A program made the position numbers and the translations under genes. The notes beneath the pieces were generated by a model that saw only the letters and a list, made by a program, of their open reading frames with translations, did not search any database and had not been told where the DNA came from. A DNA stretch of 64,000 nt. Source: an uncultured Paenibacillus sp. GTDB taxonomy: Bacteria; Bacillota; Bacilli; Paenibacillales; Paenibacillaceae. This document shows, one piece after another, positions 1 to 8,570 of the stretch (the stretch's first letter is position 1; each line of letters starts with the position of its first letter). Location of the stretch: positions 51,426 to 115,425 of the forward strand of contig CALAWP010000075.1 of the NCBI GenBank assembly GCA_937895345.1. Direction: 5' to 3'.

Positions 1-245
1 GCCGGGAGCAGCAGGATCAGCGGCGGAAATACTTGAATCGAGCCTGCGGCGGCCAGCAGCGCGGCGGCGGCCATAAATGACAGCCTCCAGCCTTCCCGCT
101 TGGCGATGCAGCCCGAGATGGAAACGCTGGCATACAGCAAGGCGAACAAGATGAACCAGGCCGCCGATTCGGTTCCCGACAAAAAGAACAATCCCGCGAC
201 GTACATGAGCAGCATCGACTTCAATACATTCGTCCAAAATTCCAT
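1..245 (-). CDS. Partial membrane protein, probable sensor histidine kinase N-terminus
   Basis: The reading frame starts with ATG at 245 and runs off the left edge, so only about 81 N-terminal residues are visible. They begin MEFWTNVLKSMLLMYVAG and form two or three hydrophobic segments separated by a short basic turn (CIAKREGW). The gene starts 6 bases after the stop of the NarL-type response regulator, in the same direction. From that context I infer the membrane-sensing part of the partner histidine kinase (LiaS/DesK-like HisKA_3 class). No kinase motif is inside the window, so another membrane protein is possible. The regulator-before-kinase order is less common than the reverse. Confidence 0.55.
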   Translation of the reverse strand, partial: MEFWTNVLKSMLLMYVAGLFFLSGTESAAWFILFALLYASVSISGCIAKREGWRLSFMAAAALLAAAGSIQVFPPLILLLP

Positions 246-251
246 CGGCCG

Positions 252-905
252 TTACTCCCCGGACTTGCCGGTCAAATACAGGATGGCGATCTGCGTGCGG
301 TGCGTAAGTCCCGACTTGCCGAGAATCGAAGTGATATGGTTGGCGACAGTCCCTTCCGAAATAAACAGCTTCTTCGAAATTTCCTTGTTCGTCAGTCCTT
401 TGGCTATCAGCGCGACAATGTCGAATTCCCTGTCGGTATACAGGCTTCTGTCGATGCCGCTCCCTTGCTTCGGCTCCCGCGGCGCGTCCGCCGTCAGCCC
501 CGACTTCAGCTTTTCCAGCACCGCGTCCTGAAGCACGTTATGGCCGTTGCAGACCGACTTGATCGCATCGCGGATCCGCTCCGGATCGTTATTTTTGAGC
601 AAATATCCTTTAGCCCCGTATTTGATGGCCTCCAGCACGTATTCGTCGTTGTCGAACGTCGTCAGGATGAGCGGCCTCGTTTTCGTTCGCAGTACGAGTT
701 GTTTCGTCGCTTCCACGCCGTCCATGTTCGGCATCTGCACGTCGAGCAGGGCGACGTCCACTTCGTTCTCCTCGCAGAACGCCACCGCCTCCGCCCCGTC
801 CTGCACCGTCGCCACGACGTCAAATTCCGGGAAGGTCGATAATATAATTTTCATTCCCTCCCGGACAAACGAATTGTCGTCCGCGATCAGAACTTTAATG
901 TTCAA
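252..905 (-). CDS. NarL/FixJ-family response regulator
   Basis: This 217-residue protein has a receiver domain (about residues 1-120) with acidic pair D9-D10, phosphoacceptor D55 in the context ALLDVQM, T82 and K104. It is followed by a LuxR/GerE helix-turn-helix (about 150-212, LTNKEISKKLFISEGTVANH). It should bind DNA as a phosphorylated dimer. The start is a TTG at 905, preceded by a strong GGGAGGGGAG ribosome site; no ATG fits as well. It probably works with the membrane protein starting 6 bases downstream. Its target genes are not evident in the window. Confidence 0.93.
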   Translation of the reverse strand: MNIKVLIADDNSFVREGMKIILSTFPEFDVVATVQDGAEAVAFCEENEVDVALLDVQMPNMDGVEATKQLVLRTKTRPLILTTFDNDEYVLEAIKYGAKGYLLKNNDPERIRDAIKSVCNGHNVLQDAVLEKLKSGLTADAPREPKQGSGIDRSLYTDREFDIVALIAKGLTNKEISKKLFISEGTVANHITSILGKSGLTHRTQIAILYLTGKSGE

Positions 906-1051
906 CGCGCTCCCCTCCCTCTCTCCCCATCATACACGCCCGCCAATATATTGAAAATAAGCAAATCAAGCTTCGTCCGCCCATGCTGCCCGCTCGGATT
1001 GTTGCCGATTGTCGAAAATGTCAGCGTCCCTCGGCCAATGCCCGGGTAAAA

Positions 1052-1097
1052 CCAAAAATCCCGGCTCCTTTCCGACGGGAAAGAAACCGGGATTTTG
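1052..1097. terminator. Intrinsic terminator, downstream of the DUF1861 gene
   Basis: Arms CAAAAATCCCGG and CCGGGATTTTG flank a 22-base loop. T-rich flanks lie on both sides, so it can work in both directions. It most likely ends the sugar-utilisation operon arriving on the minus strand, and insulates the response regulator gene. Confidence 0.75.
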
Positions 1098-1178
1098 TTG
1101 AATTGGGCCATAGCGGCATCCCCGACACGAAATCACAACTATCCGGCGCCGCCTCCAACGCAGCGAAACGGCTTTCGC

Positions 1179-2132
1179 CTACAGCCTCTCGAACCTGGCA
1201 AATGGATCGCGTATCGTAATTTTATGAGCTTCGGCGTCGCTGATGCCCGCGTACAGCTCGGCATTGCCGTCCGGCAGGCGGATCAGCCCCCCGCTGAAAA
1301 CGACGTCGGCGAGATCCGCCCGTTTGGACGGACCTTCAAGGAAGTCGGAGCGCTCTGCGATGATGCGCATATCCGAGCAGGCTCCCGTTGCGGGATCGAG
1401 CGCGAACACCATCGGGTAATAATGCCGGTTGCCTTCGCCGTCGAACCGCGCGATATGGCCTAACGCACCCAGCAGGCCGCCCGCCAGCAGATGAATTTCG
1501 TTGCAGCCTCCCCATTCCTCGTCAAGGAACTGGCCCTCGAGAAGCGGAGCTTCGTCCACAATTTCACGCGTCAGCTCGTTCAACGAATGGATGCGGGTAT
1601 ACCCGATCTTTCCTCTGCCTCCCTTGCCGCCCTGCGGACGGGTAAATACGCCGATCGTGCCGTCCAATTGCTGGACCAGCCGCAAATCTTTCATCTGATC
1701 GGGCCCTTCGAAGAAAGGCTCGAGCCGGGCGATGGACGGGCCCTTGTAAAACACCGTCCGCCAGCTGAGAGCGTCTGCCGTATCGGGATGAGGAAAGGTT
1801 TGCACGCCGCCGAACACAAGCTGGCCGTCAATACGCGTATAGAAAGGATCCTGCAGCGCAAAGATTGGCGAGCCCTCTCTGCGCGCCCAGCGGTCGCCCC
1901 GCTTGACGAAAAAGTGAATTTCCGACTCCTCGCTGTCCCGGCGTTCCACGCGCCCTGCGATCACGGCCTCTCCTTCGTCCTCGAACGGCGCCGCGATATT
2001 GTAGACGTCGCGGTCGTCTTCTCCGGCAAAAACAAGCTTTTCCGCGGTAAAGGGCTTGCTTCCGCCGGAACGGTACGCCTCCAGCAACGATACGCAGCTC
2101 TCCGCTTCGCTAGTCGTTTTCCACACGTTCAT
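1179..2132 (-). CDS. DUF1861 family protein (five-bladed beta-propeller type)
   Basis: A 317-residue soluble protein without a signal peptide. I recognise the DUF1861 family (also annotated MTP-1) from blocks such as EDDRDVYNIAAPFE, KGPSIARLEPFFEGPDQMKD and LADVVFSGGLIRLPDG. The family is predicted to fold as a beta-propeller related to GH43, GH130 and similar glycosidases, but its activity is not established as far as I know. It is the last gene of the operon, overlaps the GH130 gene by 23 bases, and has an AAGGAA site 9 bases before its ATG. Translational coupling with GH130 suggests a role on the same mannoside or beta-linked oligosaccharide, either as an enzyme or a binding subunit. Confidence 0.85.
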   Translation of the reverse strand: MNVWKTTSEAESCVSLLEAYRSGGSKPFTAEKLVFAGEDDRDVYNIAAPFEDEGEAVIAGRVERRDSEESEIHFFVKRGDRWARREGSPIFALQDPFYTRIDGQLVFGGVQTFPHPDTADALSWRTVFYKGPSIARLEPFFEGPDQMKDLRLVQQLDGTIGVFTRPQGGKGGRGKIGYTRIHSLNELTREIVDEAPLLEGQFLDEEWGGCNEIHLLAGGLLGALGHIARFDGEGNRHYYPMVFALDPATGACSDMRIIAERSDFLEGPSKRADLADVVFSGGLIRLPDGNAELYAGISDAEAHKITIRDPFARFERL

Positions 2133-3243
2133 CGTCAGAAGTTCCTTTCGTCGAAGAATGGTCGGCCAACAGCCGGAGCAGGTCGGCCAGCTGAAACGAT
2201 ACGCTTGCCATCGAGTCGTCGGATACGCCGTAATACATCATGATCCGTCCGTCCCGTTCCACCGCTCCGCAGGCAAATACGACCCCGGCAAAAAAACCGT
2301 CCGTCTCATATTCCTCCTCCGGGGACAGAAACGGTTGTTCCAGCCGGGCTAGAACGCGCTCCGGCCGTTCCAGATCGAGCAAGGCGGCTCCCATGCAATA
2401 GCGGTGCTCGCGATTGGCCCCATGGTACAGAACGAGCCAGCCCCGGTCCGTTCGAATCGGCACGCAGCCGGCACCGATCCGGGCATTTTCCCATGTATCC
2501 GAGCGAAGGCCGAGCAGGAAGCGGTGATCGCCCCAATGGCGCAAATCGTGCGAGGACGCCAGCCACATCTCCGGACGGCCGATGCCGTCGGGAACGGGAC
2601 GGTGCAGCATGTAGTAGCGGCCCCCGATCGTTTCCGGAAAGATGGCGACGTCTTTGTTGGTGGGAGCGAGAATAAGCCCCTCCCGCCGAAACTGCCTGAA
2701 GTCGTCGGTGGTCAGCAAGCCGACGGCCACGCCTTCGCCGGATACGGCGCTGTACGTAATATGATAGCGTCCGTCCAGCTTCGTAATCCGGGGATCCTCG
2801 ATCCCCCAGCTCTCGGCGCGGCCTTCGGGCATGACTGCAGGCCGGTCTTCTACCGTAAAGCGTTCCCCGTCGCTGCTCCAGGCCAGCCGCAAATGCGAGA
2901 TGGACGTCAAATAAATCGTCTGTCCCTCGCGGTTCCGCACGACCCGGGGATCGCTGAAGTCGAGCTCCGGATCGTCCTTCCTCAATTTGACGATCGTCAT
3001 CCGGCCGCCGCCCGGCTCCCCGCTGCGCCAGTCCAGCACCGGAACGAGCACGGAGCCGGGATCGGTTTGCACCGGCCTCTCCGCCACCCGAAGCAGCAAG
3101 ACGACTTGTCCCTCATACTCGGCCACGCCGGCGTTGAACGCCCCAAGCACTTCCCAATCCTCGAAGGTCGGCTTCACATCCCGAGGGGTAATGATCGGGT
3201 TGGCCGCCGCCCGCGCAATGCGCAAATGTTGTTTGGTAATCAC
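2110..3243 (-). CDS. GH130 family glycoside hydrolase/phosphorylase
   Basis: A cytoplasmic propeller enzyme of about 377 residues. GH130 hallmarks are visible: the N-terminal NPIITPRDVKP, the central ESWGIEDPRITKLDG with the catalytic Asp region, NKDVAIFPETIGGRYYMLHRP, and the C-terminal YYGVSDDSMA. GH130 enzymes phosphorolyse or hydrolyse beta-mannosidic bonds (beta-1,4-mannosylglucose, beta-1,2- or beta-1,4-mannooligosaccharides). I cannot tell phosphorylase from mannosidase by eye. The preferred start is GTG at 3243, with GGGAGG seven bases upstream; an ATG at 3258 is an in-frame alternative with poorer spacing. It lies just downstream of its ABC importer, so it probably acts on the imported oligosaccharide. 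Confidence 0.9.
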   Translation of the reverse strand: MITKQHLRIARAAANPIITPRDVKPTFEDWEVLGAFNAGVAEYEGQVVLLLRVAERPVQTDPGSVLVPVLDWRSGEPGGGRMTIVKLRKDDPELDFSDPRVVRNREGQTIYLTSISHLRLAWSSDGERFTVEDRPAVMPEGRAESWGIEDPRITKLDGRYHITYSAVSGEGVAVGLLTTDDFRQFRREGLILAPTNKDVAIFPETIGGRYYMLHRPVPDGIGRPEMWLASSHDLRHWGDHRFLLGLRSDTWENARIGAGCVPIRTDRGWLVLYHGANREHRYCMGAALLDLERPERVLARLEQPFLSPEEEYETDGFFAGVVFACGAVERDGRIMMYYGVSDDSMASVSFQLADLLRLLADHSSTKGTSDDERVEND

Positions 3244-3278
3244 CGAAATGCCTCCCATCCTTCTCCTCTTGTCGCTCT

Positions 3279-4157
3279 CTAATCTTTGATTCCGGTAAAG
3301 GTGATGCCTTCAATAAAATAACGCTGCGCCAGGAAGAACAGCATAATGACGGGAAGGGCGACGATGACCGACATGGCCATCAAATAATGCCATTGCGGCG
3401 CTTCGTTCACTCCGCCCATGAAGAAATACATGCCGACGTTCAACGTATACAGACTCATGTCGTTCAAATAAATAAGCGGACCGAGAAAATCGTTCCAGTA
3501 TCCCCGGAAAGCGAAGATGCCGACAGCCAGCAGCGCCGGCTTGATTTGCGGAAGCATCACCTTGAAAAAGGTTTGGAACATATTCGCCCCGTCGATTTCG
3601 GCCGCATCGTCCAGCTCGCGCGGAATCGTCATAAAAAACTGTCTGAGCAAAAAGATATAAAACGGTCCCCAAGCCGTCCACGAACGCAGCACGAGCGGAT
3701 CGAATTCCCCGACAAGCCCGAATTGCTGCCAAATAAGAAACGTCGGAATGAGCGTGACGTGAAACGGCAGCATCATCGTCGCCAGCAGAACGAGAAACAG
3801 AAGGCTGCTCCCCGGAAACCGGAACCTCGCAAAGCCGTAAGCGACAAGCGTGGCGCTTGCCAGCTCTCCGATCAATCCCAGCGCGACGATGAAGAGGGTA
3901 TTGCCCAAATAGCGGGTGAACGGCAGCGCCGTCCATGCATCCTTGAAATTGTGCCATTGCGGCGGATCGGGAATCCATTGCGGCGGCCAGGCGAATATAT
4001 CGCCCTTCGGCTGCAGCGCGGTGGACAGCATCCAAAAGAAGGGAACGAGTATGACGGCCGCCAATGCGATGACAATGACGTAGATGACTGTTCTTTTGAT
4101 CCACTCGGATTGTTTTCTGGTTAACGGTCCCGTCCGGACCATAGACGCCTTCGCCAC
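3279..4157 (-). CDS. Carbohydrate ABC transporter permease, MalG type
   Basis: A 292-residue inner-membrane permease with six predicted transmembrane segments. The EAA loop that contacts the ATPase is at about residues 190-210 (ELDDAAEIDGANMFQTFFKV). The N-terminal segment is followed by the typical MLSTALQPKGDIFAWPPQW stretch of CUT1 importers. The start is GTG at 4157, preceded by AGGAGG. It follows the MalF-type gene by 12 bases. No ATPase gene is in the operon; such Paenibacillus systems normally share one MsmX-type ATPase encoded elsewhere (family knowledge). Confidence 0.95.
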   Translation of the reverse strand: MAKASMVRTGPLTRKQSEWIKRTVIYVIVIALAAVILVPFFWMLSTALQPKGDIFAWPPQWIPDPPQWHNFKDAWTALPFTRYLGNTLFIVALGLIGELASATLVAYGFARFRFPGSSLLFLVLLATMMLPFHVTLIPTFLIWQQFGLVGEFDPLVLRSWTAWGPFYIFLLRQFFMTIPRELDDAAEIDGANMFQTFFKVMLPQIKPALLAVGIFAFRGYWNDFLGPLIYLNDMSLYTLNVGMYFFMGGVNEAPQWHYLMAMSVIVALPVIMLFFLAQRYFIEGITFTGIKD

Positions 4158-4169
4158 TGCTCCACCTCC

Positions 4170-5156
4170 TTAGCGCGACTCCGATTCATAATGAACCCAC
4201 GCCGGAGTCGAACGAATGACAAGCAGCGTAAGCGCCAGGATGATAATAAACAACACCCAGGCAACGGCGGAAGCTTCCCCCATCTGCATCTGGGTAAATC
4301 CCCTTTCATACACCAGCTGGTTCATAAATTTGCCCGCGGCGGTCGTCGGCCTGACGAACATCGCAATTGTAAATATTTGAAGCGCGCCGATCATGCCCAT
4401 AATGACCTGCAGCAAAATGACCGGCGAAATTTGCGGAACCGTAATCGACCTGAACTTCGTAAACGCATTGGCGCCGTCCATGTCCGCCGCTTCGTACAGC
4501 GACTTCGGCACCCCCTGCAGCCCGGCAAGAAAGACGACCGTATTCGTGCCGAAGATACCCCAGACGCTCATGATGGCAAACGCCGTCAGCACGAAGCCCG
4601 GATCGCCGAACCAGTTCGGCTTATCCAGCCCGAAAACATTCAATATCGGGGACAGCGAATAGTTGATAATGCCGGATTCGCTGTTGAACATCCACCGCCA
4701 GAGCAGAGCGACCGCCACTTCGGGCAGCACCGCCGGCAAAAAATAAATGGTGCGGAACGTGCCGATCCCTTTAATCTTGTTGTTGAGCAGCATCGCGATC
4801 AGCAGCGCTCCGATGACCCCGATCGGCAGCGTGACGGCGGCGTACAGCAGCGTGATCCTTACCGAAGGCCAGAACTCGACGTCGTTCATTAGCAGCTTGA
4901 TGTAATTATCGAGTCCGACCCATTTCGAATGGCCAAAGATCGACGACTCCGTGAAGCTGAGGTACAGCGAATTGCCGAGCGGATAAACGGTAAATACGAG
5001 AAAACCGATAAGCCACGGCGATATGAGCGCAATCCCGAGCGCCTGCTTCGTTTTCCAGCCGACGGCCCGAAACGCCCAATAAATAACGGCAGCCAGCACC
5101 AGCAGCGCCGCGGGCACGAGCAGCCACCGCATCAACGTATCCAGATGGCTTTGCAC
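4170..5156 (-). CDS. Carbohydrate ABC transporter permease, MalF/UgpA type
   Basis: A 328-residue permease. It carries an extra N-terminal transmembrane segment (about residues 8-30) before the usual six, beginning at ISPWLIGFLVFTVYPLGNSLYLS. The EAA loop reads LYEAADMDGANAFTKFRSITVP (about 225-247). The start is GTG at 5156 with AGGGGG six to seven bases upstream. It pairs with the MalG-type permease 12 bases downstream to form the channel of a CUT1 importer. The upstream binding-protein gene is separated by a stem-loop rather than a terminator. Confidence 0.95.
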   Translation of the reverse strand: MQSHLDTLMRWLLVPAALLVLAAVIYWAFRAVGWKTKQALGIALISPWLIGFLVFTVYPLGNSLYLSFTESSIFGHSKWVGLDNYIKLLMNDVEFWPSVRITLLYAAVTLPIGVIGALLIAMLLNNKIKGIGTFRTIYFLPAVLPEVAVALLWRWMFNSESGIINYSLSPILNVFGLDKPNWFGDPGFVLTAFAIMSVWGIFGTNTVVFLAGLQGVPKSLYEAADMDGANAFTKFRSITVPQISPVILLQVIMGMIGALQIFTIAMFVRPTTAAGKFMNQLVYERGFTQMQMGEASAVAWVLFIIILALTLLVIRSTPAWVHYESESR

Positions 5157-5183
5157 CGCTTATCCCCCTTTCCTAGCTTGATG

Positions 5184-5216
5184 GCAAGAGGAAGCGGAAA
5201 TCGCCGCCCCTCTTGC
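5184..5216 (-). promoter_or_regulatory. Intercistronic stem-loop without T-tract
   Basis: Arms GCAAGAGG and CCTCTTGC enclose a second short stem. There is no run of T after it, so it is unlikely to be a full terminator. Such hairpins between a binding-protein gene and the permease genes commonly protect the upstream mRNA, letting the binding protein be made in excess; that role is inferred here. Confidence 0.55.
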
Positions 5217-5224
5217 GCGTTCCG

Positions 5225-6553
5225 TTATTTCAAAGCGTTGTCCAGCTGCGGCTTGACTTGAGGAACAAGCTCTTCCGGATTCGCTCCCGCATTGACGATC
5301 GGGTCCATCAGCTGCGTCCAGTACAGATTGTCCCAGGCCGGATATTTTTCGGAATAGCGGTACGGTCTTGCAAATTCCATCGAGGCGATGATCGCTTCCA
5401 GCGAATGAGCTTTGGCCGGATGCATCTCCTGAAGCGTCTCCAGATTGGCCAGCGATTTGCGCGGAGGCATGATCTTCCAATGATGAATGCCGTCCGTCAA
5501 ATCGACAAGCGCCTGGAAGGCGGCATCGGGATGCTTCGTTTTGGCATTGATGCCCATCCCCAGAATGTCCCCGAACGTGGCGCGCGCGCCGTTGTTGCCG
5601 GCGGGAACCATAAACGCCTGCACGTTGTCGACCGTCGAATCGAGATTGTCCGCCGCGCCGCCCATAAACATCGCAACCTGGCCGTCGCGGAACATTTGAT
5701 CGAAGCCGCGGTCCCGAATAATGCTTTGCGGCGGCACTAACGGTCCTTGAATGAGGTCGGCATAAAACTTAAGCGCTTCGATCGCTTCGGGAGAGTCGAT
5801 CGGCGAGCTGGCCGAATCTTCCGAAATGACTTCGCCACCGTTTTGCCAGATGAACATCTGCGAAGGCGGCCAGCCGTTCACCGTAAAGCCCCACTGCACG
5901 GTATTCGCCTTGTCGAAGCCTTCCTCGTCCGGATGCTTGCCATTGCGGTCCTTGGTCAGCTTGTTGGCTGCATCGAGAAAGTGCTCCCAAGTCCAGCTCT
6001 CGTCCGGATACGCCACATTGGCCTCGTCGAACAGCGCTTTATTGACGTACATCATGACGGGCTGCTGCAGCCACGGCAGTCCGTATATTTTGTCCTCGTA
6101 AGTAAACGGTTGCAGAGAAGATTCGTAATAGTCGTTCGTATCGGCCGCCGGGTGGCCGGAAGCTTTCAGCCGGTCCGTTATGTCGAGCATGGTGCCGCCT
6201 GCGGAAAATTGAGCGGCCCGCTGGGCGCTGATCCAGAACAGATCGGGACCGGAATTGCCGGAAAGCTGGGTAATGATCCGCGTATCGTATTCTGCGGGAT
6301 TCGAGTCCTGTACGATTTCGTAAGTCGTCGATGCCGCATTCAGCTTGTCGATAATCGCTTGCAGCTCCTTGGCTTCGTCCACGCCGGCCCAGGTCGCCAG
6401 CTTGATCGTCGCTTTCTTCTGATCTCCTCCTCCGCCGGAATCGTTCCCTCCGGTTGCGTTGTTGCCGCCTCCCCCGCCGTCGCCGGAGCAAGCCGATAAC
6501 ATAAGCGAAAACAGCAGCGTCGATGCCAATGCCACAGTAAACCGTCTCTTCAC
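5225..6553 (-). CDS. Extracellular sugar-binding lipoprotein (ABC transporter)
   Basis: A 442-residue lipoprotein. The signal peptide ends in lipobox LSAC with acylated Cys at residue 22, followed by a Gly/Asn-rich linker. The body is a family-1 solute-binding protein (LATWAGVDEAKELQAIIDKLN near the N-terminus; NGARATFGDILGMGINAKTKHPDAAFQAL in the C-lobe). It captures an oligosaccharide outside the membrane and delivers it to the two permeases. The start is GTG at 6553, eight bases after GGGGG. It is the first gene of the operon, directly behind a LacI operator and a sigma-A promoter. Confidence 0.95.
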   Translation of the reverse strand: MKRRFTVALASTLLFSLMLSACSGDGGGGGNNATGGNDSGGGGDQKKATIKLATWAGVDEAKELQAIIDKLNAASTTYEIVQDSNPAEYDTRIITQLSGNSGPDLFWISAQRAAQFSAGGTMLDITDRLKASGHPAADTNDYYESSLQPFTYEDKIYGLPWLQQPVMMYVNKALFDEANVAYPDESWTWEHFLDAANKLTKDRNGKHPDEEGFDKANTVQWGFTVNGWPPSQMFIWQNGGEVISEDSASSPIDSPEAIEALKFYADLIQGPLVPPQSIIRDRGFDQMFRDGQVAMFMGGAADNLDSTVDNVQAFMVPAGNNGARATFGDILGMGINAKTKHPDAAFQALVDLTDGIHHWKIMPPRKSLANLETLQEMHPAKAHSLEAIIASMEFARPYRYSEKYPAWDNLYWTQLMDPIVNAGANPEELVPQVKPQLDNALK

Positions 6554-6595
6554 AAAAGAAGCCCCCTTTAATGATTGGTCGCATTACAAAATTAA

Positions 6596-6615
6596 AATTT
6601 GTAACGTTACAAATT
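6596..6615. promoter_or_regulatory. LacI-family operator O1
   Basis: Perfect 20-bp palindrome AATTTGTAACGTTACAAATT, with the central CG step typical of LacI/GalR operators. It lies just downstream of the minus-strand promoter for the binding-protein operon, where a bound repressor would block transcription. Confidence 0.85.
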
Positions 6616-6627
6616 CATTACAATTAC

Positions 6628-6656
6628 ATGATATAACGAAATGACAGCGTCGTCAA
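6628..6656 (-). promoter_or_regulatory. Sigma-A promoter of the sugar-utilisation operon
   Basis: On the minus strand, -35 TTGACG (6651-6656) and -10 TATCAT (6628-6633) are separated by 17 bp. The predicted start of transcription falls next to operator O1. Confidence 0.6.
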
Positions 6657-6710
6657 GATGATGGGGCATCGTAATTTTTCGCGTAAAACGACCATTTTTT
6701 CACGATATTA

Positions 6711-6739
6711 TTTACTTGTTCACCAGAATAGTGTATATT
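6711..6739 (+). promoter_or_regulatory. Promoter of the lacI-type gene
   Basis: -35 TTTACT (6711-6716) and -10 TATATT (6734-6739) with 17-bp spacing. Operator O2 begins at the next base, which suggests autoregulation. Confidence 0.6.
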
Positions 6740-6757
6740 TTTTGTAACGTTACAAAA
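6740..6757. promoter_or_regulatory. LacI-family operator O2
   Basis: Perfect 18-bp palindrome TTTTGTAACGTTACAAAA, sharing its 16-bp core with O1. The two sites are 143 bp apart centre to centre, which would allow DNA looping by a tetrameric repressor (inference). Confidence 0.85.
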
Positions 6758-6794
6758 TGACGAATCGGCTTTATAGGGTAAGAGAGGTTATGAG

Positions 6795-7829
6795 ATGAAA
6801 AAGAAAGTGGTCATGCAGGATATAGCGGATGAGCTGAATATTTCCAAAAATTCGGTCTCCCAGGCATTGTCCGGCAAGGACGGCGTCAGCGAAGAAACTC
6901 GAATGAAAATTATACAGACCGCCGAGAAGATGGGATACCGGTATTCCAAGAAAAAAAGCGACAACGCCGATAAGCCCGTTCGTACGGTCGGCCTGATCGC
7001 TTCCGACTACGCATTCTCCATGAAAAATTTTTTCGGCGAAATCTATTTGTCCATCGAACGCGAAGCGCAGCGCCACGGCGTCAATCTTCGAATCCAATCC
7101 ATTACGCCGGCGGCCCGCAACGGGCTGGTTCTGCCCGCCTTCATCGAGGATGGCAGCATTGACGGAGTGCTCATGCTGTCCCATATCAGCACCGACTATA
7201 TGAACAAAGTATTGGACCAAGGCATACCGGCTGTCCTGATCGACCATCATCACCCGCTGATCGAAGCCGACGCCGTCCTGACGAACAACCGGTTCGGAGC
7301 CTACCTGGCGGTCAAGCATCTCATCGACCTCGGCCATCGTGACATTGCCGTCATCGGCAATAAAGCCGTATCCCCCAGCTATCAGGAACGATGGGAAGGG
7401 TATATGCTGGCGCTGCAGGAGCACGGCATCGAACCCGCGGGCGCGCTCATGTTTCCCGACGTTCCGGAGGAGGAGCCAAGCATCGGCGAGACGATCCGCT
7501 CCTTGTCCGCGCAGCCGACCGCATGGTTTTGCCTGAACGACGGATTCGGATTTTTTGTGTGCAATACGTTGAAAGCGATGGGGTACCGGATACCGGAGGA
7601 CATCTCGGTATGCGGCTTCGACAACAGCGATTTTGCCCACATTTCGGCACCGAAGCTGACCACGATGCACATCGATTTGACGCAATTCGCCCATAAAGCC
7701 TTTGCCCAATTGTTGTGGCGCATCCGCCATCCGAACGAAACGGTTCACGAAATCTTGCTGCCGACGAAGCTGATCGAGCGGGAATCGACGGGACCGAACC
7801 CGCAGCGGACGGATGTAAGGCCCGAATAA
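6795..7829 (+). CDS. LacI family transcriptional regulator
   Basis: A 344-residue repressor. The N-terminal LacI helix-turn-helix with hinge helix (residues about 5-50) reads MQDIADELNISKNSVSQALSG. The periplasmic-binding-protein-like effector domain follows (about 65-335; VRTVGLIASDYAFSMKNFFGE, CGFDNSDFAHISAPKLTTMHID). It diverges from the binding-protein operon and is flanked by two matching palindromes, so it very probably controls the GH130/DUF1861 operon and itself. The inducer is probably a mannoside or other import product. The ATG at 6795 is preceded by AGAGAGG. Confidence 0.95.
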   Translation: MKKKVVMQDIADELNISKNSVSQALSGKDGVSEETRMKIIQTAEKMGYRYSKKKSDNADKPVRTVGLIASDYAFSMKNFFGEIYLSIEREAQRHGVNLRIQSITPAARNGLVLPAFIEDGSIDGVLMLSHISTDYMNKVLDQGIPAVLIDHHHPLIEADAVLTNNRFGAYLAVKHLIDLGHRDIAVIGNKAVSPSYQERWEGYMLALQEHGIEPAGALMFPDVPEEEPSIGETIRSLSAQPTAWFCLNDGFGFFVCNTLKAMGYRIPEDISVCGFDNSDFAHISAPKLTTMHIDLTQFAHKAFAQLLWRIRHPNETVHEILLPTKLIERESTGPNPQRTDVRPE

Positions 7830-7836
7830 CGCAACA

Positions 7837-7875
7837 AACCGGCTGCCGAATCCGTTCGGCAGCCGGTTGTTTTTA
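7837..7875. terminator. Bidirectional intrinsic terminator after lacI-type gene
   Basis: A 14-bp perfect stem (AACCGGCTGCCGAA and its complement) with a 4-base loop, followed by GTTTTT. It sits between the lacI-type gene and the convergent VOC gene. Confidence 0.9.
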
Positions 7876-7917
7876 GGGCCGTTTCTTCCGATTACTGCAG
7901 GCCGGTCCGTCCCGGCG

Positions 7918-8484
7918 TCAGCCTTGCAGCGACTTGCTCCATTCGGCGACTCTGCGGAAGCTTTCTTCCTCCGAAAGATCTTCGATGCGCGTCATAATCG
8001 ACCACCTGACGCCAAACGGGTCGAGAATGCTGCAGTACCGGTCTCCGGATACAAAGTTCGCCAGCGGTTCTCTGACGGTCGCCCCGTTCGCGACGGCCCG
8101 TTCGAATACGCGGTCCGCGTCGGGCACGTAGACGCCCAAGGAATAACAAGCTTGTCCGTCTCCCGGCGGCATTACGAGGCGGAATTCCGGATTGGCCGCT
8201 CCCAGTTGCAAATAGCCGGAGCCGAAATCGACATCCGCATGAATGATGACTTTGCTGCCTTCTTCCCCGATTTCGGTTACGCTTTTGGCCTTGGCCCCAA
8301 ATACGGTTTCATAAAAGGCGATCGCTTCGGCCGGGTTGCTCACAACGATAAACGGCGTAAGCGCCGTATAGCCGTTAGGCCTGCCGTTCGTCGTGTAGGT
8401 TCCCGTCGCTCCCGTATAAGTTTCTTGCCGATGATCCATGGTCCATTCCTCCAATTCAATCTGGTCGCGTTCTTCCGTTCCCAT
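7918..8484 (-). CDS. VOC family protein (glyoxalase/bleomycin-resistance fold)
   Basis: I start this 188-residue protein at ATG 8484 because a GGAGGAG site lies 8 bases upstream; the frame stays open further upstream but has no comparable site. Two beta-alpha-beta-beta-beta motifs are visible: LTPFIVVSNPAEAIAFYETVFGAK (about 38-61) and YSLGVYVPDADRVFERAVANGA (about 110-131), ending in CSILDPFGVRWSIMTR. The pattern is that of PhnB-like or YdfO-like proteins. The substrate is unknown. The approximately 35-residue N-terminal extension (ERDQIELEEWTMDHRQE) is unusual. Confidence 0.9.
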   Translation of the reverse strand: MGTEERDQIELEEWTMDHRQETYTGATGTYTTNGRPNGYTALTPFIVVSNPAEAIAFYETVFGAKAKSVTEIGEEGSKVIIHADVDFGSGYLQLGAANPEFRLVMPPGDGQACYSLGVYVPDADRVFERAVANGATVREPLANFVSGDRYCSILDPFGVRWSIMTRIEDLSEEESFRRVAEWSKSLQG

Positions 8485-8570
8485 TATAAATTCTCCTCCG
8501 GAGGACGTATTGTAAAAAAGCGACAAACGGAGCGATTGAGATCGTACGGAGACCTGGAATCGCGGCTGGA

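Noticed and set aside
902..1111. 69-codon frame upstream of the first response regulator
   Set aside because: It starts inside a terminator hairpin, resembles no known protein and overlaps the well-supported TTG start of the regulator.
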